DNA from: a bacterium
Lineage (GTDB): Bacteria > UBP6 > UBA1177
Direction of reading: 5' to 3'
DNA length: 64,000 bases
Assembly: GCA_017963125.1 (NCBI GenBank)
Contig: JAGCUA010000060.1
Location: 1-64,000, forward strand
Shown in pieces: positions 43,606 through 50,831 of the stretch. The position numbers and the translations under genes are program-made. The notes beneath the pieces are model-generated. The model saw nothing but the letters and a program-made list of their open reading frames with translations, had not been told where the DNA came from and did no database searches. Numbering within the stretch: position 1 is the stretch's first letter; each line of letters opens with the position of its first letter.

Positions 43606-43612
43606 CTATTTT
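43599..43612. repeat. 14-bp palindrome holding two opposing stop codons
   Basis: AAAATAGCTATTTT is a perfect palindrome. Bases 43603-43605 are TAG of the Lgt-like gene, and 43606-43608 give TAG of the converging lipoprotein on the other strand. It leaves no intergenic bases. Confidence 0.85.
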
Positions 43613-45003
43613 ACGCAGATAACTTTGTAGGCAACGGTTTTTCCGGTACTTAACTTAACTGATCCGGTGGACATATCTGCGATCCATGCATATGACGGAT
43701 ATCCGATGTAGGTCGTCGAGCTCCATAGATAAGGTGAAGTCAGACCAGGGAACAGGGATGCCGGATTGGTGCGGGTGTAGTCGATTATCGAGGCAAGTTC
43801 GTTGATGTTGGGAAGTCTCCAACCGGTTTCGCCGGCATATTCAAGCGTTTCGCAGTGTTCTAATGCCGCTTTCCAAATCAATACATTTTCCCCGATAGTT
43901 TGTGTCCATTTCAGGTTGTGGGTGTCGTCGTAAACTATCACTTCGTTATTTTCGGTGGCAGTTTTGTAGACCGGTTTTTCAAGTTCATCCCCGCGGACGC
44001 AGCGGACATAGAATGTAGAAGATGCCTTTGTGTCGTCCTGTTCTATCGTTTCTCCCGTCTGGAAATCCACCGCCCAGCTTTTTCCGCTCGAAGCGGCAGA
44101 TGAAGCGGAGGTCCAGAATGTTGTCGAGCTTGAAGAAGGAAGCGGAAAGTAGTCCTCATCGGTTATGCCTATGGCCGGAAGAGATCCGAAGTTTTTGATC
44201 GTAGCATATTCTTCAGGAGTCGGCAGTCTCCAGTCGTCGTAACCTGCATAGTTCAGTGTGCTGCAGTAATTTAAAGCTTCCTGTTTCGTGCATACGATCA
44301 CGTTCGTTCCGTCACCGTGATTCGGACAGCCTGTTTCGGGAAGTTTTCTCTGCCACATCAGATGAGTTATATTGTCTGTTACGGTATCGCTCGTGGTGGA
44401 GAATGTCTTTGACACACAGTATTCGCTGTTTGCATACTGCGCGTCCTGACCGAAGAAATTATAGTCGCTATCTGTTCCTGAAGGAGAAGCCGGGCAGGTT
44501 ATTTCCTTTTTGTTGTTGAAACATTTGTCCTGACCGGTGCAGATCGATGCAGGTTCCTCTTTTTCGGGGATCTGGTAGTCTTCATCTTCAGGTTCTCCTG
44601 AATCGGCGTCGTCATCGTCGTCGTTGACAGGTTCGTCGTCATCCTGATCCGTGTCCTGATCTTCATCATCCTGAGGCTGAGGATCGTTGTCTTCGGTCGG
44701 GTCGTGATCCGTTTCATGCGATTCGTCAGGGATTTCGCTGTCTTTGTCTCCGGTATCAGTGTCGGTGTCGTCGGTATCGCTGTCTGTATCAGTATCGGTA
44801 TCAGTGTCTGTGTCTGTGTCTGTGTCGTCGTCGGTTACAGTATCCGGTTCGTCTGTGGTTGGATCTCCGGTGTCGTCATCACTCACACCGTCGATATCCC
44901 AGTCGTCGTATTCGTCGTATTTGTCGTTTTTGTCTTCGCAGCTTATGCAGAAAACAAGTGCCGCAAAGATGAGCGAGAAAAACAAAACTTTTTTTAATTT
45001 CAT
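43606..45003 (-). CDS. Asp-rich lipoprotein with two DUF1566 domains
   Basis: About 465 residues from ATG 45001-45003 (GGGAGAAAGCT upstream). The lipobox signal MKLKKVLFFSLIFAALVFCISC is followed by a strongly acidic, Thr/Asp-rich stalk of about 130 residues with DTDTDTD runs. Two DUF1566 domains follow: LMWQRKLPETGC, YAGYDDWRLPTPEEYATI and VRCVRG for the first; LKWTQTIGENVLIWKAALEHC, GWRLPNINELASIIDY and AYKVICVK for the second. It lies ten bases after the giant lipoprotein gene and shares its stalk style, so the two are probably co-expressed and exported together. Ligand unknown. Confidence 0.87.
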   Translation of the reverse strand: MKLKKVLFFSLIFAALVFCISCEDKNDKYDEYDDWDIDGVSDDDTGDPTTDEPDTVTDDDTDTDTDTDTDTDTDSDTDDTDTDTGDKDSEIPDESHETDHDPTEDNDPQPQDDEDQDTDQDDDEPVNDDDDDADSGEPEDEDYQIPEKEEPASICTGQDKCFNNKKEITCPASPSGTDSDYNFFGQDAQYANSEYCVSKTFSTTSDTVTDNITHLMWQRKLPETGCPNHGDGTNVIVCTKQEALNYCSTLNYAGYDDWRLPTPEEYATIKNFGSLPAIGITDEDYFPLPSSSSTTFWTSASSAASSGKSWAVDFQTGETIEQDDTKASSTFYVRCVRGDELEKPVYKTATENNEVIVYDDTHNLKWTQTIGENVLIWKAALEHCETLEYAGETGWRLPNINELASIIDYTRTNPASLFPGLTSPYLWSSTTYIGYPSYAWIADMSTGSVKLSTGKTVAYKVICVK

Positions 45004-45013
45004 AGCTTTCTCC

Positions 45014-48000
45014 CTATTCAATACAGATAACAATATTACTGCTGTCTTTTGAGTTGCGGATGACGCTTCCGGTCAAGAAATCTACGGCATAAGCCTCGGA
45101 AGGAGCCGTGTTGACAGTCGTCGAAGTCCATGCCGTGCCCGCGAATCCCCGGATCAGCGAGCCGCCGTTTGTCCTGTCGATGAGCCACATCAGCTCGTTG
45201 ACAGTCGGAAGCCTCATCTTGTCAAGACCGTTCAAATTGTCAAAACTTGAGCATGTTTCAATCGCGTTTTTCCAGGTGTCGCCGACAGTGAGATCATCAA
45301 AACGCCAGAAGTTGAAAATTATTGAACCGGCTGATTCCGTATTCTCGGGAACCATGATTACCGTGTTCGGTGAGTCAAATATGAACATCGAGTCAGCTGT
45401 CTTTTCCCGACACTGTAATGCCGAGCAGTTTGATTCTTCGCTTACCGAACGGACGCATTTGATTTTCGCGTCGTCTATAGACGGAGTGGTTAATGTTCCG
45501 TCAGCAGTCGAGAATACGAATCCTTCGTCAGTCCAGTATGATCCGCTCGTGTTCGTGAAACCCGAATACATGTGCGTAGCTGAAGCGTAATCTGTAATCG
45601 TTGACAACTCGGCCGCAGTAGGTTGTCTCCAGTCGTCGTAGCCGCCCAAAGTAAGGAATTTACAGTAAAAATTCGCTTCATAGGCTGTGCACGAGGATGT
45701 CGCTGCACATTCCTGATATCCATATCCTTCTAATCCAGTTTCTACTCCATAAATTGAGGGCGTCGCCGTTTCCCACATGAGTCCTGTAGCATTGTCTTTG
45801 ATTATTTCGCCGTTTGCAATAGCCTCATAGTCATGCGGCGTGTAGTTAAAGTTCGGCTCCTGACCGTAGAAATCTCCGCTTGTCGGACAAGTAATTTCTG
45901 CTGAGTTGCTGTAACATTTTGTCTGGCCTGTTTCAAAGAAGGGGCTCTTGTACGCATCGTTGTATTCGCATGTCGTGAGGATAGGAACACAGTCTGACGT
46001 ACAGCTGTTTATGATTTTTGTTTCGTCGGTAAACCCAAACTGCAGCAGCTCAGAGCATTGGATTTCAGCAATCATTGTTTCTTCTGTGCTGCTGGGATCG
46101 CAGAATTCGTCCTTACCCAGTTCGCCGTCGCCGCATGAAGATGTGCCGTTGCATGTAAGGTTGCAGTGACCGTGGAGTCCGTTGTTTTCACCTTCGTCGC
46201 ACGCTTCGTTATCCTGTTTGTCTCCGTCGCCGCATTCACCTGTTATCCTCTGGCAGTCAGCTGAGCAGTAGTCGTTATCAGCTGTGTTGCCGTCGTCACA
46301 AGCTTCTCCGTATTCCAATTCTCCGTTGCCGCAGACGGCCGTGCTGCCTGTGCATATCTGGTTGCAGTGACCGGATTGTCCGTTGAAGTCATATCCTTCA
46401 TCGCAATCTTCGTTTACTCCTACTGCAACTACGCAGCAGTTTTCAGTTGTATTTTCATCACAGAGAGGCAGTGATCCGCAATCTTCCTTCTGTATTTTCC
46501 CGTCTCCGCAGAAACCTGAGCAATCATTGTAACAGCGTCTAGGATTGCCGTTTTCATCGCCTTTATCGCACGCTTCATTCATTCCAGTAACTATTTCACA
46601 GCAGTTTTCAGTAATTTCTTCATCGCATTGAAGCAGGTATGTACACTCTTCACGCTGAGTTCTGCCGTCTCCGCAGTAAGGAGTAGGACCGTTGCATGTC
46701 GAATTGCAGTGCCTCGGAGTTCCGTTGAGGTCTTCGTCATCGCAGGTTTCTCCGTGAACATAGTCAACAACACCGTCACCGCATTTCCATGTTATGGTTT
46801 CAGTGCAGGTGTCGTCGCACTTGCCGAAGTTGCCGTTTTCATCGCCGTCATCGCAGTTTTCGTTTGTTCCTTCAACGACTTCGCAGCAGTCTTCTGTGAT
46901 GGTATCGCTACAAAGTTTGTTGTTTTCCGGATCAAGAGCGACATAAGCGTCACATTCTTCAGAGGTTCCTTTCTGGATCTTCTTGTCGCCGCAGTATGCC
47001 GTCTTTCCTGGTTCTGCAGTGCATGAAGTTGTGCAGACTGTGCAGCTTGTTTCGCCGTAAGGGCAGTTCGGATTAGTGTTTTGTGAACCATTGTCACACT
47101 CTTCGTCTCCGCCTTCAAGAACTCTGCATTTCGGATCTCCGCCGCAGTCTTCGTTCTGGCGTATTCCGTCACCGCAGTAGCCTGTTTTCAGGGTCCTGCA
47201 GTCGCTGCTGCAGTGGTTGTAAGTTCCGTTGACTCCGTCGCCGTCGTCGCAGTTTTCGCCGTAATTAGACTGTTTTATGCCGTCGCCGCACTTCATGACG
47301 AACGTACAGTCGCTGCTGCAGTGTCCGTAAGTTCCGTTGACTCCGTTGCCTTCGTCACAGGTTTCGTTTGCTCCCGTAACGACTTCGCAGCAGTTTTCTG
47401 TGATGGTGTCGCTGCAAAGTTTGTTGTTGGGATCAAGAGCGACATAAGCGTCACATTCTGCAACTGATCCTTTCTGTATCTTCTTATCGCCGCAGCCCGG
47501 CATGTATCCGTCACAGTTATCGTTGCAGTGTCCGTAAGTTCCGTTTCCGTTGATTCCGTCGCCGTCATCGCATATTTCTGGTCCTTTTATCACATTGTCG
47601 CCGCAGTATCCGTAACTCTCCGAACAGTTATCCGAGCAGTAAGCACCCGTTCCCTCACCTTCGCCGACACTCGGATCAGCCTTATCGCATGCTTCGTTCG
47701 GCTGGATCTTTCCGTCGCCGCAGTAGCCTGTTACGCTCTGGCAGTCGTCCGCGCAGTACGGGTCAAGAGTTTTTTCGCATACTTCTATTCCGTTCTGCCA
47801 TTCTCCGTCGCCGCAGTATCCGAAACTCTGCGTGCAGTCGAAAGAGCAGTAAGCGCCCGTTCCCTCACCTTCGCCGACACTCGGATCAGCCTTGTCGCAA
47901 GTTTCGTTCGGCTGGATCTTTCCGTCGCCGCATTCGCCGAGAAGCGTCTGACAGTTGGATGAACAGTAATCGCCGATTCCCTGACCTTCACCGACACTCG

Positions 48001-50554
48001 GATCAGCCTTGTCGCAAGTTTCGTTCGGCTGGACCGTTCCGTCTCCGCAGAAGCCTGTTGTGCTCTTGCAGTCGTCCGCGCAGTATGGGTCAAGAGTTTT
48101 TTCGCATGCTTCGTGTTCCTGGTCTAATTTGCCGTCTCCGCAGCGTGAGGTCACACCTTCGCGTATCTGACAGCTTGAGTTGCATACCGTGCAGCTCGTT
48201 TCGCCGTATTCACACTGCGTTTTTCCGTTTTTGTCTCTGCCTTCATCGCATTCTTCAGCTGCATCGGACATTTCGGTGCAGTTGGAAATTCCTTCACATG
48301 AGCTGTTCTGGATCTTATTGTCGCCGCAGTACCCGCTGTCTTGAGCAGAGCAGTCGGCATTGCAGTTCGGCGGATAGTTAAGTTTGTATTTGCCGTTTTT
48401 ATCTTTGTCGTCATCGCAGTTTTCGGGGCCTTTCTTTATGCCGTCACCGCAGTATCCGAAACTCTCAGTGCAGTCGAAAGAGCAGTAAGCGCCGGTTCCT
48501 TCACCTTCGCCGACACCCGGATCTGCCTTGTCGCACGCTTCGTTCGGCTGGATCTTTCCGTCGCCGCATTCACCTGTTATGCTCTGGCAGTCGTCAGCGC
48601 AGTAGGGGTCAAGAGCCTTGTCGCATTCTTCGTTGTCTGGATCCACCCTGCTGTCACCGCAGAAAGAAATGTTTCCGTCGATTTCCGTGCAGTTTGCCGA
48701 GCAGACTTTGCAGCTTGTCTCGTCGTAAGCGCAGTCGGTTATCGTTCCATTGACTCCTTTGCCTTCGTCACAGTCTTCCGGGCCGTTTACCACATTGTCG
48801 CCGCAGTGTTCGCCTATTCCGGAACAGTCTGATTTACAGTGTCCGTATGTTCCGTTGAGATCTTCGTCATCGCACTCTTCGCCGTTTTCTCTGTCTACCG
48901 TTTCGTCGCCGCAGAAATGAGGCGTTCCGTCGATTTCTTTACATTCCGTCGAGCAGACTTTGCAGCTTTTCAGTCCGTAAGCGCAGTCGGTATTCGGATT
49001 CGGACCACCGTCACATTCTTCGTCGCCGTTCGGTATACTGTCGCCGCAGTAGCCCGCTATGCTCTTGCAGTCCTCTGAGCAGTAGGGGTCAAGAGCCTTG
49101 TCGCACGCTTCGTTATTTTGTTTGAAGCCGTCGCCGCAGGAGCCTGTTACTCTCTGGCAGTCAGCCGAGCAGTAGTCTCCGTTTTCGGTGTTTCCGTCAT
49201 CGCAGACCTCGTAGTCGGATTGGCGCTCGCCGTCACCGCAGTATCTGAGCTTTCCAGGGGCCTTCGTGCAGTTTTCCGTGCAGACTTCGCAGCCGATGAC
49301 TGTTCCGTAAGCACAGCCAGTATTCGGATTTGTCCCTTCGTCACATTCTTCGGGGCCGTTTACTATATTGTCGCCGCATTCACCTACGATCTGTTTGCAG
49401 TCGTCTGAGCAGTAGGGGTCAAGAGCCTTGTCGCATATTTCAAACCATTGAAGGATACTGTCTCCGCACGAGCCGTTGGAAGTCTGGCAGTCAGCCGAGC
49501 AGTAGTCTCCGTTTTCGTTGTTTCCGTCATCACATTTTTCGTAAGCAGGCTGCACTATACCGTCACCGCAGTAGATCGTGCCGGTGCAGGTCGTGTTGCA
49601 ATGGCCGTAAGTTCCGTTTCCGTTTTCTCCTGTACCGTCATCGCATTCCTCGTTTTCCTGCTGTATGCCGTCGCCGCATTTGCCGGTGATTTCCGTGCAG
49701 TCGAACGAGCAGTAGTGAGGTCCGATGCCCTGACCGCCGCCTTCTCCCGGGTTGGCGTTGTCGCATGCTTCATTACTCTGTTTTATGCCGTCTCCGCAGC
49801 TTCCGACTATTTCTGAGCAGTCGCTTGCGCAGTAAGCACCGATTCCTTCACGGCTTCCGATGTTCTTGTCGGCATTGTCGCACGCTTCGATGGTGACCTG
49901 TATTTTGCCGTCTCCGCACCATCCTGTGATTTCAGAGCAGTCCGCCGAGCAGTAGTCGCCGTTCACTCTGTTTCCGTCGTCGCAGGTTTCTACGCTGTCG
50001 GTGATACCGTCACCGCATCTTGCGAATCTGCAGTTGGTACGGCAGGTCGAGCCGTAAGTTCCCGGTTCGTCGCTGTTGGCAAAGCCGTCATCACACTCTT
50101 CGCCCATTTCGGTCACGCCGTTTCCGCATTCCGGAGTGTACGGTTCCGTATCGCTGTCTTCGTCGGGTTGAGTGTCTGTATCTTCGGGTTCGTCATTGTC
50201 GTCCGTATCGGTGTCTGAGTCCGAATCAGAATCTGAATCGTCATTGTCGTCGGAATCGTTTTCATGTCCCGAGTCTGCATCGTCGTCGGGAACGGTTTCG
50301 CCGTCTTTGTCCGGATCAGTGTCGGAATCAGTGTCATAGTCGTCTTTTTCCGCAGGCTCGCTGCACACTTTGTCTATGCAGAAAAGACCTGTTTTGCAGT
50401 CGATGTTCTTTTCGCACGGATCGCCGATATTTCCTTTCTCTTCGTCAGTTGTAGGATCGTCATCCGGATAATCGTAGATGCTGCCTTTTTTGCCGTTGCA
50501 TGCCGCGATTGCGAAAATGAAAGCCGCATAAAGAAAAATTCTCAGAAACTTCAT
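45014..50554 (-). CDS. giant lipoprotein with about 33 Myxococcus-type Cys-rich repeats
   Basis: 1846 residues. The signal MKFLRIFLYAAFIFAIAAC ends in a lipobox, followed by an acidic stalk (about 75-145, DSDSDSDSDTDTDDND). From about residue 145 to 1490 there are roughly 33 modules of the pattern CGDGxxQxxEACDxG...YCSxxC, the TIGR02232-type cysteine-rich repeat known from myxobacteria. The C-terminal ~330 residues hold two DUF1566-like domains (ATGLMWETATPSIYG, GYDDWRQPTAAELSTI; DKMRLPTVNELMWLID). Each module carries several Cys, so heavy disulfide bonding outside the cytoplasm is implied. It heads an operon with the 43606 lipoprotein. Likely an extended surface fibre or adhesin. Confidence 0.9.
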   Translation of the reverse strand: MKFLRIFLYAAFIFAIAACNGKKGSIYDYPDDDPTTDEEKGNIGDPCEKNIDCKTGLFCIDKVCSEPAEKDDYDTDSDTDPDKDGETVPDDDADSGHENDSDDNDDSDSDSDSDTDTDDNDEPEDTDTQPDEDSDTEPYTPECGNGVTEMGEECDDGFANSDEPGTYGSTCRTNCRFARCGDGITDSVETCDDGNRVNGDYCSADCSEITGWCGDGKIQVTIEACDNADKNIGSREGIGAYCASDCSEIVGSCGDGIKQSNEACDNANPGEGGGQGIGPHYCSFDCTEITGKCGDGIQQENEECDDGTGENGNGTYGHCNTTCTGTIYCGDGIVQPAYEKCDDGNNENGDYCSADCQTSNGSCGDSILQWFEICDKALDPYCSDDCKQIVGECGDNIVNGPEECDEGTNPNTGCAYGTVIGCEVCTENCTKAPGKLRYCGDGERQSDYEVCDDGNTENGDYCSADCQRVTGSCGDGFKQNNEACDKALDPYCSEDCKSIAGYCGDSIPNGDEECDGGPNPNTDCAYGLKSCKVCSTECKEIDGTPHFCGDETVDRENGEECDDEDLNGTYGHCKSDCSGIGEHCGDNVVNGPEDCDEGKGVNGTITDCAYDETSCKVCSANCTEIDGNISFCGDSRVDPDNEECDKALDPYCADDCQSITGECGDGKIQPNEACDKADPGVGEGEGTGAYCSFDCTESFGYCGDGIKKGPENCDDDKDKNGKYKLNYPPNCNADCSAQDSGYCGDNKIQNSSCEGISNCTEMSDAAEECDEGRDKNGKTQCEYGETSCTVCNSSCQIREGVTSRCGDGKLDQEHEACEKTLDPYCADDCKSTTGFCGDGTVQPNETCDKADPSVGEGQGIGDYCSSNCQTLLGECGDGKIQPNETCDKADPSVGEGEGTGAYCSFDCTQSFGYCGDGEWQNGIEVCEKTLDPYCADDCQSVTGYCGDGKIQPNEACDKADPSVGEGEGTGAYCSDNCSESYGYCGDNVIKGPEICDDGDGINGNGTYGHCNDNCDGYMPGCGDKKIQKGSVAECDAYVALDPNNKLCSDTITENCCEVVTGANETCDEGNGVNGTYGHCSSDCTFVMKCGDGIKQSNYGENCDDGDGVNGTYNHCSSDCRTLKTGYCGDGIRQNEDCGGDPKCRVLEGGDEECDNGSQNTNPNCPYGETSCTVCTTSCTAEPGKTAYCGDKKIQKGTSEECDAYVALDPENNKLCSDTITEDCCEVVEGTNENCDDGDENGNFGKCDDTCTETITWKCGDGVVDYVHGETCDDEDLNGTPRHCNSTCNGPTPYCGDGRTQREECTYLLQCDEEITENCCEIVTGMNEACDKGDENGNPRRCYNDCSGFCGDGKIQKEDCGSLPLCDENTTENCCVVAVGVNEDCDEGYDFNGQSGHCNQICTGSTAVCGNGELEYGEACDDGNTADNDYCSADCQRITGECGDGDKQDNEACDEGENNGLHGHCNLTCNGTSSCGDGELGKDEFCDPSSTEETMIAEIQCSELLQFGFTDETKIINSCTSDCVPILTTCEYNDAYKSPFFETGQTKCYSNSAEITCPTSGDFYGQEPNFNYTPHDYEAIANGEIIKDNATGLMWETATPSIYGVETGLEGYGYQECAATSSCTAYEANFYCKFLTLGGYDDWRQPTAAELSTITDYASATHMYSGFTNTSGSYWTDEGFVFSTADGTLTTPSIDDAKIKCVRSVSEESNCSALQCREKTADSMFIFDSPNTVIMVPENTESAGSIIFNFWRFDDLTVGDTWKNAIETCSSFDNLNGLDKMRLPTVNELMWLIDRTNGGSLIRGFAGTAWTSTTVNTAPSEAYAVDFLTGSVIRNSKDSSNIVICIE
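47640..48620. repeat. near-identical DNA repeats inside the giant lipoprotein
   Basis: Segments of about 90-110 bases near 47640, 47835, 47955 and 48470 share long identical runs (for example cttcgccgacactcggatca and cgttcggctggatctttccg). They encode the ADPSVGEGEGTGAYC...CGDGKIQPNE modules. Confidence 0.85.
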
Positions 50555-50599
50555 CGGAAACTCCTATAAAAAACCAAATAATTTTTAAAAAACCGATGT

Positions 50600-50627
50600 A
50601 TTTTAACCAAAAAAGGGAAAAAGTCCA
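50600..50627 (-). promoter_or_regulatory. promoter of the giant lipoprotein operon
   Basis: TGGACT (50622-50627), 16 bases, TAAAAT (50600-50605) on the minus strand, about 45 bases before the start codon. Confidence 0.5.
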
Positions 50628-50638
50628 CTTTTTTGGTT

Positions 50639-50774
50639 GGCGATTGGGTTCGACGCCGCCTGATTTTGTCGTGATGACGTTATTATCGTTCAGAACGATT
50701 CGCGCCGTCGGAATAACGTTATAACGGTATCACGGTATACGATCCTGATTCCCGGCGCGTCGAACCTGATCGCC
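50639..50774. repeat. 136-bp inverted-repeat element (MITE-like)
   Basis: The ends ggcgattgggttcgacgccg (from 50639) and cggcgcgtcgaacctgatcg (from 50753) are imperfect inverted repeats of about 20 bases. Inside are the palindromes ATCGTTC-A-GAACGAT (50685-50699) and ATAACGTTAT (50713-50722) and octamer-like words (aacgttat, aacggtat, cacggtat). It sits between two divergent genes and has no coding potential. Confidence 0.7.
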
Positions 50775-50797
50775 AAGAACGATAAAATAACTAAAAC

Positions 50798-50825
50798 TTG
50801 CCAAAAAAAATCGAGTTTTTAAAAT
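50798..50825 (+). promoter_or_regulatory. promoter of the propeller-AraC regulator, possibly leaderless
   Basis: TTGCCA (50798-50803), 16 bases, TAAAAT (50820-50825). The -10 ends only six bases before the ATG at 50832, and no Shine-Dalgarno is present, so transcription may begin at or next to the start codon. Confidence 0.5.
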
Positions 50826-50831
50826 GGCGCC

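Noticed and set aside
47213-48832. Plus-strand genes within the giant lipoprotein region
   Set aside because: These frames mirror the cysteine repeats, have repetitive valine/alanine-rich content and lack start signals.
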